This document shows, in pieces, positions 8,230 through 16,870 of a stretch of 64,000 nucleotides of DNA. Under the pieces are notes generated by a model. That model made no database searches. It was given only the letters and a program-made list of their open reading frames with translations, and was not told the DNA's origin. The position numbers and the translations under genes are program-made. The number at the start of each line of letters is the position of its first letter. Within the stretch, counting starts at the first letter, position 1. The stretch lies in NCBI RefSeq assembly GCF_004167675.1, contig NZ_SEZQ01000004.1; one strand, written 5' to 3'. The DNA is from Aliivibrio finisterrensis_A (GTDB taxonomy: Bacteria; Pseudomonadota; Gammaproteobacteria; Enterobacterales; Vibrionaceae).

Positions 8230-11007
8230 TTAACCAAGATTCACGTCTTTCGCTCGCAATTGGAACTCATCAATAGAATCAATTTCTAACCCAACATCTA
8301 AGCGATCGTATTGTTCATGCTCGGTGCCTTGGCAATGCATGATTAAGCGATTCGCAGTTCTTGGTTTTAGTACGTTAACCACAAAACGCAGCATTTCAGT
8401 TCGCGTTAGCAAACTAAGTTCGTCAGCAACACGCTCTTTATGATCAAAATTTACATCTTTATTGCCAATACAGGCCCATAAGCGCTGAGCTCGACCACGA
8501 AGATTAGTGTCGGGATCAGAGATTTGATCAATCAATCCTTGTTTACTGTTTTGCCATTGCTCTTCATTTAGCTCTAATAACACCATGTAGAAGGCGTTAA
8601 GAAACTCATCAATCGCATCTAATAATATGGCAGGAGGAGCCATAGGTGATTGAACATATAAGATCAATCCTGGGTGTTTGTTTAACGGTAAATTTCCCGT
8701 CCCAACCATGTAGCCTAATTGCTGTTTGGTTCTAATTTCATGGAAAAAAGAAGCCGACATTAAATGGTTTGCTAACGTATAAAGCGCAAAACTGCGAGGG
8801 TCTTCTTTAGCTGATTGATAATAGACCAATAAAGCAGAATCAGAATGGTCACAAAATAGTTCACGCTGAAAGGTTCCGGATTCTCCTAACATAATCAGTG
8901 GTCGAAATGACTCTTCATAAGTTTGGTTTTGCATACGAAGTGCATTTTTTAGTGAGCTGCCTAAGTCTAGAGCTTGTTGCTGTGACCAGTCGCCATAGAC
9001 GAACATTTCAACGTGCAACTCTGCAAACATCGCTTGAACAAAGTTAGGTAGGTCATCGACCTCTATACTTTCTAACGCTTCAAGAAGGACAGGGTAAGGG
9101 GGATTATTTGGTTGTAAAATTCCTGATAATGCATTGAAAAGTTGTGAAATAGGGCGCTCTTTCGAAGCGTTGCTCCAGTGACGTATCAGTTGATTTTTAA
9201 TGAAATCAAAACGTTCACTACTAAACTCACGAGTAGTAAAGCGCTTTAAAATAACCTCCAATAATAAAGGCTGCTTTTGGCTAAAGCCAGATAGAGCAAG
9301 AGTGACTCCACCTTGGTGACAATAGAGGTTGTAGCCCATTCCTGCAATTTCAGCTTGATAGGTTTGTTCACTCAAGGCATCCATCAGCATTTCGACACAT
9401 AGGCGAGTTTTCACTATTTTTCGTGGGTCAGAAATGGAATGTGGGCTATCAATGGCAATATACACCATGCCTTTTGGTACCCTAAATTCTTCTTCTTGCT
9501 TATGCCATAGACGAAAACCCGGTAAGTCTTCAATCAACATTGGAAATTCGGTGGTCTCTGTTAACGCTTGAGGTTCAAGATCGTAGCAAATATAAGGATT
9601 TTTCTCTGGAAGGAAAAGCTCAGGATGCGGCTCAACATTTTTCCAAAGTGCCAATTGATTCTCTGTCAGTGGATGAACTGAGTAGGGGGTATGATACCAC
9701 TTGTCTTTATGGTCATACTCTAACCCTTGAGCCACTAAGGTTACTCGCATTTTTTCTGGCGTCAGTTGTTCTAAGAGATCTTTAATTTGCTGCTCATGGT
9801 AGCCTTCCATCATATAGTCGGCATACATAGCGTCTTCAGCGTGGTAGCGTTGTAAATTCATGACAAGATGGCTAACTAAATCAAGTGGTTTGCTTTTTTC
9901 TTGGAATTGAAAAGCCGACTCTAACACGGCTTTTTTCTCACTGTATCGCCATTCATCAAAGCCTTGCTGCTTGATAAGTTCAATGTACTGATAAGTGAGT
10001 GTAATGATCTCATCAGTATGTTCGATGCCTTTTTCCGTTAAGTTATAAGCCAGAGTAAACTCGCGGAAGTTGCTGCCACTCACACCACCACCAGCGGTTA
10101 GCGAATGGATATAACCGAGTTTTTTTAAATACAGCATTAAACTGCCTTCGCCTTCATAACCAAGCAGGTGACCAAGATAATTTAACGGTTTGGTTTTGTA
10201 AAAACGGTCTTGATTTGGCAAAGAAAAAGCGAGAGTTAGCTTTCGAACTTCTTTTAATGGTTCAATATTTATCCAACATGCTTGTTGGTCTTCTGTTACG
10301 TAAGCGACATCAATCGTTTTATGTCCTAAATTTTGATTAGGGATGGCAGAGAAAGATTGAGTGGCTAAAAGTTCTAATTCACAAAGTGGACGATTCCCTA
10401 AAACCACAGCGGTCATTAAATCGGCAGAATAATGGTCTTGATAAAAAGCCAGCATTTCATCACGGATAGAAGAAGTGTCGTTATCGGCTAATGTATCGAT
10501 GCTTCCTACTGAGAATTTAGCGAATGGATGCGCTTGATTAATGGTCTCTTTGTGTACCTGATAAATACGACGAACATCGTCTTTAAGTTTTAATTTATAT
10601 TCTGAATCAACGGCTTGACGTTCTTTATCTACGGCTTCTTCGTTAAATAATGAGGCATAGAAGAACTGGCCAAAGCGATCAAGACCTTCTTCAAACGCAT
10701 GGTGAGAAATTTCAAAGAAAAAAGTAGTGTGCTCAGTGCCTGTCCATGCGTTATTTGAGCCACCTTGCTGATTAATAAATGAGTGGAACTCTCCCACTTT
10801 TGGGTATTTTTCTGTACCAAGAAACAGCATATGCTCTAAAAAGTGAGCAAGACCTGGGCGATGGTCAGGATCATCAAAGTGACCGACATTAACAGAAAGG
10901 GCGGCAGAAGAACGTGGAGCCGTGTCGTCTTGAACCAGCAATACTCGCAGTTTATTATCGAGTTCGATAAAACGATATTTCTTTTGATCATTTGGGCTGA
11001 TATGCAC
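8230..11007 (-). CDS. Insulinase (M16) family zinc metallopeptidase
   Basis: Large M16A peptidase related to insulysin and pitrilysin, 925 aa from the chosen start. The inverted zinc motif HFLEH is at about residues 55-59, preceded by the typical DDPDHRPGLAHF and followed by FLGTEKYP. The downstream zinc-ligand Glu region is ERQAVDSEYK. I prefer the GTG at 11007: AGGAG lies six bases before it and the protein then begins V-H-I-S-P-N-D, like relatives. The frame is open to a TTG at 11040 (936 aa) with a weaker GAGGG. There is no signal peptide, unlike E. coli PtrA, so it is probably cytosolic. The gene sits between fadJ and sixA, where E. coli has none. Confidence 0.9.
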   Translation of the reverse strand: MHISPNDQKKYRFIELDNKLRVLLVQDDTAPRSSAALSVNVGHFDDPDHRPGLAHFLEHMLFLGTEKYPKVGEFHSFINQQGGSNNAWTGTEHTTFFFEISHHAFEEGLDRFGQFFYASLFNEEAVDKERQAVDSEYKLKLKDDVRRIYQVHKETINQAHPFAKFSVGSIDTLADNDTSSIRDEMLAFYQDHYSADLMTAVVLGNRPLCELELLATQSFSAIPNQNLGHKTIDVAYVTEDQQACWINIEPLKEVRKLTLAFSLPNQDRFYKTKPLNYLGHLLGYEGEGSLMLYLKKLGYIHSLTAGGGVSGSNFREFTLAYNLTEKGIEHTDEIITLTYQYIELIKQQGFDEWRYSEKKAVLESAFQFQEKSKPLDLVSHLVMNLQRYHAEDAMYADYMMEGYHEQQIKDLLEQLTPEKMRVTLVAQGLEYDHKDKWYHTPYSVHPLTENQLALWKNVEPHPELFLPEKNPYICYDLEPQALTETTEFPMLIEDLPGFRLWHKQEEEFRVPKGMVYIAIDSPHSISDPRKIVKTRLCVEMLMDALSEQTYQAEIAGMGYNLYCHQGGVTLALSGFSQKQPLLLEVILKRFTTREFSSERFDFIKNQLIRHWSNASKERPISQLFNALSGILQPNNPPYPVLLEALESIEVDDLPNFVQAMFAELHVEMFVYGDWSQQQALDLGSSLKNALRMQNQTYEESFRPLIMLGESGTFQRELFCDHSDSALLVYYQSAKEDPRSFALYTLANHLMSASFFHEIRTKQQLGYMVGTGNLPLNKHPGLILYVQSPMAPPAILLDAIDEFLNAFYMVLLELNEEQWQNSKQGLIDQISDPDTNLRGRAQRLWACIGNKDVNFDHKERVADELSLLTRTEMLRFVVNVLKPRTANRLIMHCQGTEHEQYDRLDVGLEIDSIDEFQLRAKDVNLG

Positions 11008-11172
11008 AGGGTGCTCCTGTTTTAAGGCAGAGACGGGCAATTTAATACCCTCATTTTTATATTTATTTTTCTAATTATGGCGCTGAACCCACAGACTAGC
11101 AAACTCTCTCTTTCCCCTTTTTGTCATTGCTTGCTACTATTGTGAGGTTAGTAATGATTTGAGAATGAATAA

Positions 11173-11643
11173 ATGAAAGTATTCATAATGCGTCATGGCG
11201 AAGCTGAGATGTATGCGCCAAGTGATGAAGAACGTAATTTGACACCTCATGGCGAGAGTCAATCAGCCAAAATTGCACAGTGGTTAATGAAAACTCATCA
11301 AGTGCAGTTTGACTATGTATTGGTGAGCCCTTATGTACGAGCTCAACAAACATGGAATGCGATTAAGCCTATTCTTAACGTTGCCGATGCAAAGGTAGAA
11401 ACGTCTGATGAAATCACACCATACGGTGATTCTGATGATGTGGTGGAATACGTGAAAGCACTAGGCAGTGTAGAAGACATAGAGAATATTTTAATTGTTT
11501 CTCATTTACCGTTAGTGGGTTATTTGACTGCGGATTTTGTTCCGGGAATTATGCCTCCAATGTTTCCAACGTCAGCCATTTCTTGTGTTGAGTTTAGTCA
11601 TTCAACAGGAAAAAGCGATCTACTGTGGTTGCAACAAGCATAA
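11173..11643 (+). CDS. sixA: Phosphohistidine phosphatase SixA
   Basis: Small histidine phosphatase of the phosphoglycerate-mutase-like superfamily, 156 aa. The catalytic RHG motif is at residues 7-9 (MRHGEAE), with the second His in VSHLPLVGYL. In E. coli SixA removes phosphate from histidine phosphotransfer domains (ArcB) and from the nitrogen PTS protein NPr. Its place between fadJ and smrB matches E. coli gene order. A shared bidirectional terminator separates it from the convergent smrB. Confidence 0.93.
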   Translation: MKVFIMRHGEAEMYAPSDEERNLTPHGESQSAKIAQWLMKTHQVQFDYVLVSPYVRAQQTWNAIKPILNVADAKVETSDEITPYGDSDDVVEYVKALGSVEDIENILIVSHLPLVGYLTADFVPGIMPPMFPTSAISCVEFSHSTGKSDLLWLQQA

Positions 11644-11668
11644 CGACACGCTGTATTTCGGTATAAAA

Positions 11669-11705
11669 AAAGATCCCAAGCAAAGGCTTATGGGATCTTT
11701 TTTTT
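11669..11705. terminator. Bidirectional terminator between sixA and smrB
   Basis: AAAGATCCCA (11669-11678) pairs with TGGGATCTTT (11691-11700), with A-run and T-run on either side, so it works on both strands. Its T-run runs into the smrB stop codon. Confidence 0.9.
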
Positions 11706-12237
11706 ATCTATCAGGAATAGACAGTAAAACTAATATGGCACCTGCACCACCAAACTCTAAAGGCGCTTGGTGAAATGCCATCACTTCTGGGTGTTGAGCC
11801 AGCCACAAAGGCACTTTTTGTTTAAGAATATGCTTTCCAATCCCGTGCATAACACTGGCACAAGAAATATTCTCTTTTAAACAATAAGCAATCATTGAAC
11901 CGAGTTCGCGCTTTGCTTCATCCTGTTTCATTCCGTGCATATCTAAAAAAACATCAGGGACATACACACCGCGACGTAATCGCTTCACTTCGTATTTTGA
12001 TACATCATCACGGGCATAACGAACAGGACCGTCTTCATTAAGAAGTGGTACAAATTCGTCAGAAAAGAAAAACTCTTCATTTTTCCCTTCTTTTAATGAC
12101 TTTCTTTGCTGTTGTTGCTCGCTAAAGTTCTTACTCGGTTGATGGATTATGGTATCCTGTTGCAACTTTTTAGAGCCTTGTACTGCTTCACGGAACAGCG
12201 AAAGTTCGTCATCTGATAGGTGGTCGTTTTTGCTCAT
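11704..12237 (-). CDS. smrB: Ribosome rescue endonuclease SmrB
   Basis: Smr-domain protein of 177 aa. In E. coli SmrB binds collided ribosomes and cuts the mRNA between them. The N-terminal half is charged and probably extended. The C-terminal Smr domain (from about residue 95) shows LDMHGMKQDEA, the catalytic-loop HGIGKHIL and the closing FGGAGAILVLL. It is divergent from prmB across a gap of about 50 bases, as in E. coli. Confidence 0.95.
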   Translation of the reverse strand: MSKNDHLSDDELSLFREAVQGSKKLQQDTIIHQPSKNFSEQQQQRKSLKEGKNEEFFFSDEFVPLLNEDGPVRYARDDVSKYEVKRLRRGVYVPDVFLDMHGMKQDEAKRELGSMIAYCLKENISCASVMHGIGKHILKQKVPLWLAQHPEVMAFHQAPLEFGGAGAILVLLSIPDR

Positions 12238-12289
12238 TTTAAGATTCCAATAATTAACAGCAGTATTATAACTTGTTTTGGGGGCAATT

Positions 12290-13222
12290 TTGGATAAGAT
12301 TTTTGTAGAAGAGGCCGTTTCTGAGCTTCATACGTTACAAGATATGTTACGTTGGACGGTAAGCCGCTTTAATGCTGCCGGTCTTTTTTATGGGCACGGT
12401 ACAGATAATGCATGGGATGAAGCGGTTCAATTAGTGCTTCCAACCTTATATTTACCTATTGATGTTCCTGCTCATGTACGTGAATCTCGTTTAACATCAA
12501 CAGAGCGTCTGCGTATTGTTGAGCGTGTTGTTCGCCGTATTAATGAGCGTATCCCTACTGCTTATTTGACGAATAAAGCGTGGTTTTGTGGTCTTGAGTT
12601 TTTTGTTGATGAGCGTGTTCTTGTGCCTCGTTCACCAATTGCTGAATTGATTGAAACGCAATTTGAACCATGGTTAACCGAAGATCCAACACGTATTATG
12701 GATCTATGCACGGGCAGTGGTTGTATTGCGATTGCGTGTGCTCATGCGTTCCCAAATGCAGAAGTAGATGCAATTGATATTTCTACTGATGCGTTAATGG
12801 TTGCTGAGCAAAACGTTCAAGACCATGGCATGGAGCAGCAGGTGTTCCCTATGCGTTCTGATCTGTTGCGTGATATTCCAAAAGATCAGTATAACTTCAT
12901 TGTTTCTAATCCACCGTATGTGGATGAAGAAGACATGAACAGTTTACCTGAAGAATTTGAGCACGAACCTGAGTTAGGTTTGGCTGCTGGTAGTGATGGA
13001 CTGAAATTAGTTCGACGTATTCTAGCCAATGCACCAGATTACTTAATGGATAATGGTTTCTTGATTTGTGAAGTGGGTAACTCTATGGTTCACATGATGG
13101 AACAATACCCAGACATTCCATTCACTTGGATTGAGTTTGCAGAAGGTGGACACGGTGTATTCATGCTAACTAAACAGCAGCTTCTAGATTGTGCTGAAGA
13201 GTTTGCTCTATACCGCGATTAA
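12290..13222 (+). CDS. prmB: Ribosomal protein uL3 N5-glutamine methyltransferase PrmB
   Basis: SAM-dependent methyltransferase that modifies a glutamine of ribosomal protein L3. I start it at the TTG at 12290, giving 310 aa. This reproduces the E. coli N-terminus (M-D-K-I-F-V) and length, and a G-rich ribosome site (GGGGG) precedes it. Another TTG at 12278 is in frame but adds four residues not in the family. The SAM motif is DLCTGSGCIAIA, and the glutamine-binding NPPY motif is at about residues 207-210. The next gene is aroC, as in E. coli. Confidence 0.96.
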   Translation: MDKIFVEEAVSELHTLQDMLRWTVSRFNAAGLFYGHGTDNAWDEAVQLVLPTLYLPIDVPAHVRESRLTSTERLRIVERVVRRINERIPTAYLTNKAWFCGLEFFVDERVLVPRSPIAELIETQFEPWLTEDPTRIMDLCTGSGCIAIACAHAFPNAEVDAIDISTDALMVAEQNVQDHGMEQQVFPMRSDLLRDIPKDQYNFIVSNPPYVDEEDMNSLPEEFEHEPELGLAAGSDGLKLVRRILANAPDYLMDNGFLICEVGNSMVHMMEQYPDIPFTWIEFAEGGHGVFMLTKQQLLDCAEEFALYRD

Positions 13223-13248
13223 TTCACTAAATTCGACTTATTACAATA

Positions 13249-13275
13249 AGCCTGATGCTCGCATCGGGCTTTTTT
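13249..13275. terminator. Terminator after prmB, probably also serving the small minus-strand ORF
   Basis: AGCCTGATGC (13249-13258) pairs with GCATCGGGCT (13261-13270), one G-T pair, then six T on the plus strand. The stop codon of the 37-codon minus-strand ORF overlaps the T-run. Confidence 0.85.
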
Positions 13276-13387
13276 ATATCTCTTTACTTTGTGACATTGC
13301 AAAATCAAGTCGATTACGAAGGTTTTGCTGTTTTTCGCTGATGTTATTTTTACGTAATGCTTTTTTTACTAGACGAAGTAGTTTCAT
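13274..13387 (-). CDS. Possible 37-aa basic small protein
   Basis: The minus strand encodes a 37-aa ORF starting MKLLRLVKKALRKN and ending in MSQSKEI. AAGAAG lies about 7 bases before the ATG at 13387. It is basic at the N-terminus, with no membrane segment and no motif that I recognise. Its stop sits exactly at the far edge of the prmB terminator, the usual arrangement for convergent genes, which supports it being real. It is too short to judge by coding statistics alone. Confidence 0.4.
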   Translation of the reverse strand: MKLLRLVKKALRKNNISEKQQNLRNRLDFAMSQSKEI

Positions 13388-13820
13388 TTTTTCTTCTTAA
13401 TCGTTAATGATGTTTAGTAACTAGCAGGAATAATGCCAACTATTTATTACTATCCTTACGTTAAAATTTTCATCCATGCATTGCTTTTTTTATCAACATT
13501 TTATGTTTTATTTTCAGTTTTTGGCTCATTAATGAGCCAGGTGTTAATTATACGTTGTGATATGAATAACAGTAAAGAGGTATTTTTGTAAAATGAGGGG
13601 TTTATTAGTTAATGTTTTTTGGATTAAGGTCACAAATTGCCGCTTTTGATTTTTTAAATTGTTTTTACGGCAAAAAAAATCATATCCAAGAAAAAGAGTG
13701 CGCTCACTAATTTAAAGAGAAACCATTACTAGGGGCTTTACTCTGCTTTAGATTCAAGCCAATATGGATTGATTAAAGTTAGGCTATTATAGCCAATCAA
13801 CAATATTTACAGAGGAAGTA
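13388..13820. other. Intergenic region upstream of aroC
   Basis: AT-rich stretch of about 430 bases without a supported gene apart from the small ORF before it. It holds the perfect 18-bp palindrome at 13522-13539 and must contain the aroC promoter, which I cannot place with certainty. AGAGGAAGTA before the aroC ATG is a good ribosome site. Confidence 0.5.
13522..13539. promoter_or_regulatory. Perfect 18-bp palindrome, possible operator
   Basis: TGGCTCATTAATGAGCCA is perfectly self-complementary. No T-run follows and there is no loop, so it looks more like a dimer-protein binding site than a terminator. It lies about 280 bases upstream of aroC and 135 bases upstream of the small minus-strand ORF. 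The binding protein is unknown. Confidence 0.4.
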
Positions 13821-14906
13821 ATGGCTGGAAATTCTATTGGACAACATTTTCGAGTAACAACGTTTGGTGAAAGTCATGGCTTGGCTTTGGGCTGTATTGT
13901 GGATGGCTGCCCTCCAGGTTTAGAGTTGAGTGAAGCGGATCTGCAAATCGATTTAGATCGTCGTAAGCCGGGTACCTCAAAATATACTACTCAGCGTCGT
14001 GAAGCGGATGAAGTAAAAATTTTATCTGGTGTGTTTGAAGGAAAAACCACAGGAACGTCAATTGGGTTGCTGATTGAAAACACCGATCAACGTTCTAAAG
14101 ATTATTCTGAGATTAAAGATAAGTTCCGTCCGGGACACGCAGATTACACCTACCATCAGAAATATGGACAACGAGACTACCGTGGTGGTGGCCGTTCTTC
14201 TGCTCGTGAAACGGCAATGCGTGTTGCAGCAGGTGCGGTTGCTAAGAAATACTTGAAACAAGAGTTTGGAATTGAAATTCACGCTTACCTATCACAAATG
14301 GGTGAAGTGGCGATTGATTCAGTTGATTGGAATGAAATCGAGAATAATGCGTTTTTCTGTCCTGATGCAAGTAAAGTAGAGGCCTTTGATGAGCTTATTC
14401 GTAAGCTAAAGAAAGAAGGGGACTCTATTGGCGCTAAAATTACCGTGGTCGCACAAGGTGTACCTGTAGGGTTAGGTGAGCCTGTATTTGATCGTTTAGA
14501 TGCGGATGTTGCTCACGCTTTGATGGGTATTAATGCCGTAAAAGGGGTTGAGATTGGTGATGGTTTTGACGTTGTACAGCAACGCGGTTCAGAGCATCGT
14601 GATCCATTAACGCCTGAAGGCTTTAGCTCAAATCATGCAGGTGGTATTTTGGGTGGTATTTCATCTGGTCAAGATATTGTGGCGCACATTGCCCTTAAAC
14701 CAACGTCTAGTATTACGGTTCCGGGTGAAACGATAACTCGCAGCGGTGAAAAAACAGAATTGATTACCAAAGGTCGTCATGATCCTTGCGTTGGTATTCG
14801 AGCAGTACCTATTGCTGAAGCTATGCTAGCGATAGTTGTTATGGACCATTTAGTTCGTCATCGTGGTCAAAATTTTGGTGTACAAACAGAAACACCAAAG
14901 ATTTAA
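13821..14906 (+). CDS. aroC: Chorismate synthase AroC
   Basis: Last step of the shikimate pathway: EPSP to chorismate, requiring reduced FMN. The length of 361 aa is typical. Family signatures present are GESHG near the start (FGESHGLALGCIVDGCPPG), the RPGHADYTY block and GRSSARETAMRVAAGA, with GGISSGQDI further on. The ATG follows AGAGGAAGTA. Gene order prmB-aroC is as in E. coli. Confidence 0.98.
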   Translation: MAGNSIGQHFRVTTFGESHGLALGCIVDGCPPGLELSEADLQIDLDRRKPGTSKYTTQRREADEVKILSGVFEGKTTGTSIGLLIENTDQRSKDYSEIKDKFRPGHADYTYHQKYGQRDYRGGGRSSARETAMRVAAGAVAKKYLKQEFGIEIHAYLSQMGEVAIDSVDWNEIENNAFFCPDASKVEAFDELIRKLKKEGDSIGAKITVVAQGVPVGLGEPVFDRLDADVAHALMGINAVKGVEIGDGFDVVQQRGSEHRDPLTPEGFSSNHAGGILGGISSGQDIVAHIALKPTSSITVPGETITRSGEKTELITKGRHDPCVGIRAVPIAEAMLAIVVMDHLVRHRGQNFGVQTETPKI

Positions 14907-14965
14907 TAAGGGGGGAGGGATTGGTTTTTAGGATCCAATAATTCCACATAGAGCTAAAAGTAAAT

Positions 14966-15002
14966 GAGCCAGATTGACGATGATATCAATCTGGCTCTTT
15001 TT
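14966..15002. terminator. Terminator after aroC
   Basis: GAGCCAGATTGA (14966-14977) pairs perfectly with TCAATCTGGCTC (14986-14997), then TTTTTA on the plus strand. It may also end the convergent channel gene. Confidence 0.9.
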
Positions 15003-15017
15003 ATTTGTATCTAATTT

Positions 15018-15659
15018 TTAATTTTTCTCAATCGTTTCAGGTTGCTCTTCTGTGACATCTAAATGAAACACAGGTAAACACCAACCAAATTTTACAGCGG
15101 CCATACGAGCAGTAAAACCAATAATAATAGTAGCAATCGTTGTGATTAATTCATCAACACCAAAGTGAAGTAATCCGATGTATAGCACAGCGGATAGTAA
15201 TGAAATGGAAGCATATAATTCTTTATGCAATACCATTGGCATCTGGCGACAGAAAAGATCACGCAGTAATCCACCAAACACGCCTGTTACAATGGCAGAA
15301 ACAACGCATATTAGTGGGTGAAGTCCCATATCTAATGCCACTTGTGAGCCAATAATACTAAAAACAATTAAACCAATAGCATCTAAAAATACAAAGAAAC
15401 GATGGTTTTTGGCTACCCATGGGCCGATCCATGTTGTTAATACGCCAGCAATACAGGTAATCACAAGGAATTGTGGGTTTTTCACCCAACCAACAGGGTA
15501 GTGACCAAGAAGAATATCACGAACAGTACCACCGCCAATGGCTGTTGCACTGGCAACTAACATTACGCCAAACCAATCCATTTTTTTCTTACCAGCGGCT
15601 AATGCACCTGTCATTGCTTCAGCTGTGATCCCAATAATATAAAGAATTGTTAATAACAT
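15018..15659 (-). CDS. TRIC-type (UPF0126/YicG-like) membrane channel protein
   Basis: Inner-membrane protein of 213 aa with about seven hydrophobic helices, belonging to the bacterial trimeric intracellular cation channel family (E. coli YicG, YadS). The family repeat appears twice: SATAIGGGTVRDILLG at about residues 37-52 and VTGVFGGLLRDLFCR at about 124-138. The glycine-rich G-G-G-x-x-R-D stretches are the family hallmark and line the pore in crystallised homologues. It stands where E. coli has mepA-yfcA. The real substrate ion is unknown. Confidence 0.88.
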   Translation of the reverse strand: MLLTILYIIGITAEAMTGALAAGKKKMDWFGVMLVASATAIGGGTVRDILLGHYPVGWVKNPQFLVITCIAGVLTTWIGPWVAKNHRFFVFLDAIGLIVFSIIGSQVALDMGLHPLICVVSAIVTGVFGGLLRDLFCRQMPMVLHKELYASISLLSAVLYIGLLHFGVDELITTIATIIIGFTARMAAVKFGWCLPVFHLDVTEEQPETIEKN

Positions 15660-16006
15660 TTTCTAATACCGTTTCATATCATGATGGTCAAATAATAGGA
15701 CGAGAATTTTATGGGATTAAACGAATAATGACGAATGAAAAAAACTATTCCGACATTTTTGAGATTAGTTTTTTTTATGCATTTTATCGAGGCTATGAGT
15801 TCTTGGTTTATGAGTTCTAATATTAAGTATCTTTTGATCCGCGCCGCGACGAAGGCTTTTGAATGAATTATTAAGCTTATCAATGCCGAGTAAAACAAAA
15901 ATAGCTAATAAATAATGTTGAGAAGGAGGATTAAAATTTATCTAGGTAGGCCTTTAGTATGTGGTGAGGTAGAATACGCTTCTATTATTATTAATAAGTC
16001 TGTTGT
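15660..16006. other. Gene-free region with a start-less open frame and an orphan ribosome site
   Basis: No supported gene. On the minus strand 15768-15941 is an open frame of 58 codons with a hydrophobic start (QHYLLAIFVLLGIDKL) and a basic tail ending in HSLDKMHKKN, but it has no ATG, GTG or TTG until the preceding in-frame stop. On the plus strand a perfect AAGGAGG (15923-15929) is followed by no start codon. It may be a decayed or rearranged small gene. Confidence 0.4.
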
Positions 16007-16537
16007 ATGCCTCACCAATATCAAGATTTAATCACTGTTTTTAATGCCACTTTTTTTGATTCGTTTAATACCAAGTTAGAACTGGGTGGTGATGAACCCA
16101 TTTACCTACCAGCGGATAGTGAATTTAATTATCACCGTATTATTTTTGCGCGTGGTTTTTATCAATCAGGCATGCATGAAATTGCCCATTGGTGTGTTGC
16201 TGGCCCTGATCGTCGTCTATTGGAAGATTTTGGTTACTGGTATGAGCCTGATGGCCGAACAGAGCAAGTTCAATCAGAGTTTGAAAAAGTAGAGATCCGT
16301 CCTCAAGCCTATGAATGGATATTATCATTAAGTGCTGGGTTAAAATTTAATGTGAGTTGTGACAACTTAAATGGCGATTTTGAGCCAGATCGTTTAGCAT
16401 TCATGGCTAAAGTACATAATGAAGTGATGGGCATTTTAGATAATGGATTACCTCCACGCGTAGAGGCATTATCCAACGCATTACGTGAGTTTTATCAAAT
16501 AGCTCCACTTACCAAAGAACAATTTATTGTCCAATAG
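16007..16537 (+). CDS. epmC: Elongation factor P hydroxylase EpmC
   Basis: Hydroxylates the lysyl-lysine modification on elongation factor P, after EpmA and EpmB. The product of 176 aa matches E. coli YfcM (182 aa) along its length. Conserved blocks are DEPIYLPAD, the metal-type HEIAHW motif at residues 57-62, FGYWYEPDGR and FNVSCDNLNGDFEPDR. The ATG at 16007 has only a weak ribosome site; a perfect one lies 78 bases upstream without a start codon. yfcL follows 7 bases downstream, as in E. coli (reverse order relative to aroC). Confidence 0.94.
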   Translation: MPHQYQDLITVFNATFFDSFNTKLELGGDEPIYLPADSEFNYHRIIFARGFYQSGMHEIAHWCVAGPDRRLLEDFGYWYEPDGRTEQVQSEFEKVEIRPQAYEWILSLSAGLKFNVSCDNLNGDFEPDRLAFMAKVHNEVMGILDNGLPPRVEALSNALREFYQIAPLTKEQFIVQ

Positions 16538-16544
16538 GAAAAAG

Positions 16545-16805
16545 ATGATCATTGAATTTGAAGAAAAAATGCTTGAACTGATTGATGCTCGAATTGAAAC
16601 TGCATCAGATGATGAACTGTTTGCTGGTGGCTACTTACGTGGGCACATTTCATTATCAGTTGCTAAGTGCGAAGAACAAGAAATTGCTGATCTTGAAATA
16701 CTAAAAGCACATATCAATGAAAGTCTTGAAGCGGCTAAATCTGAGTTATCTCCTGCTGATCGTATTATTGTGGCTGATCTATGGAATGAGCTTCAAAATG
16801 CATAA
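16545..16805 (+). CDS. yfcL: YfcL family protein
   Basis: Small acidic protein of 86 aa, same family as E. coli YfcL. Function is unknown. Shared blocks include ASDDELFAGGYLRGH and ELSPADR. The ATG at 16545 follows AGGAAAAAG; an in-frame TTG at 16527 inside epmC would add six residues not seen in the family. It is cotranscribed with epmC, suggesting a translation-related role, but that is inference. Confidence 0.88.
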   Translation: MIIEFEEKMLELIDARIETASDDELFAGGYLRGHISLSVAKCEEQEIADLEILKAHINESLEAAKSELSPADRIIVADLWNELQNA

Positions 16806-16836
16806 TTCGCGATAGCTTTATGTCTATATAAAATAA

Positions 16837-16870
16837 AAGGGCTGCTTACTGTTTTTAGTGAGCAGCCCTT
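16837..16870. terminator. Hairpin terminator between yfcL and the chemoreceptor gene
   Basis: AAGGGCTGCT (16837-16846) pairs with AGCAGCCCTT (16861-16870), extended inward by TACT/AGTG. On the minus strand a T-rich stretch follows, so it probably serves the minus-strand gene; the plus strand has only TT. Confidence 0.75.

Noticed and set aside
15674..15898. 74-codon minus-strand frame overlapping the start-less frame
   Set aside because: No ribosome site; amino-acid pattern is less protein-like than the other frame and it overlaps it.
15936..16030. Translation from an ATT codon after the perfect AAGGAGG
   Set aside because: ATT starts are very rare, the frame is only 32 codons and is not in frame with epmC.
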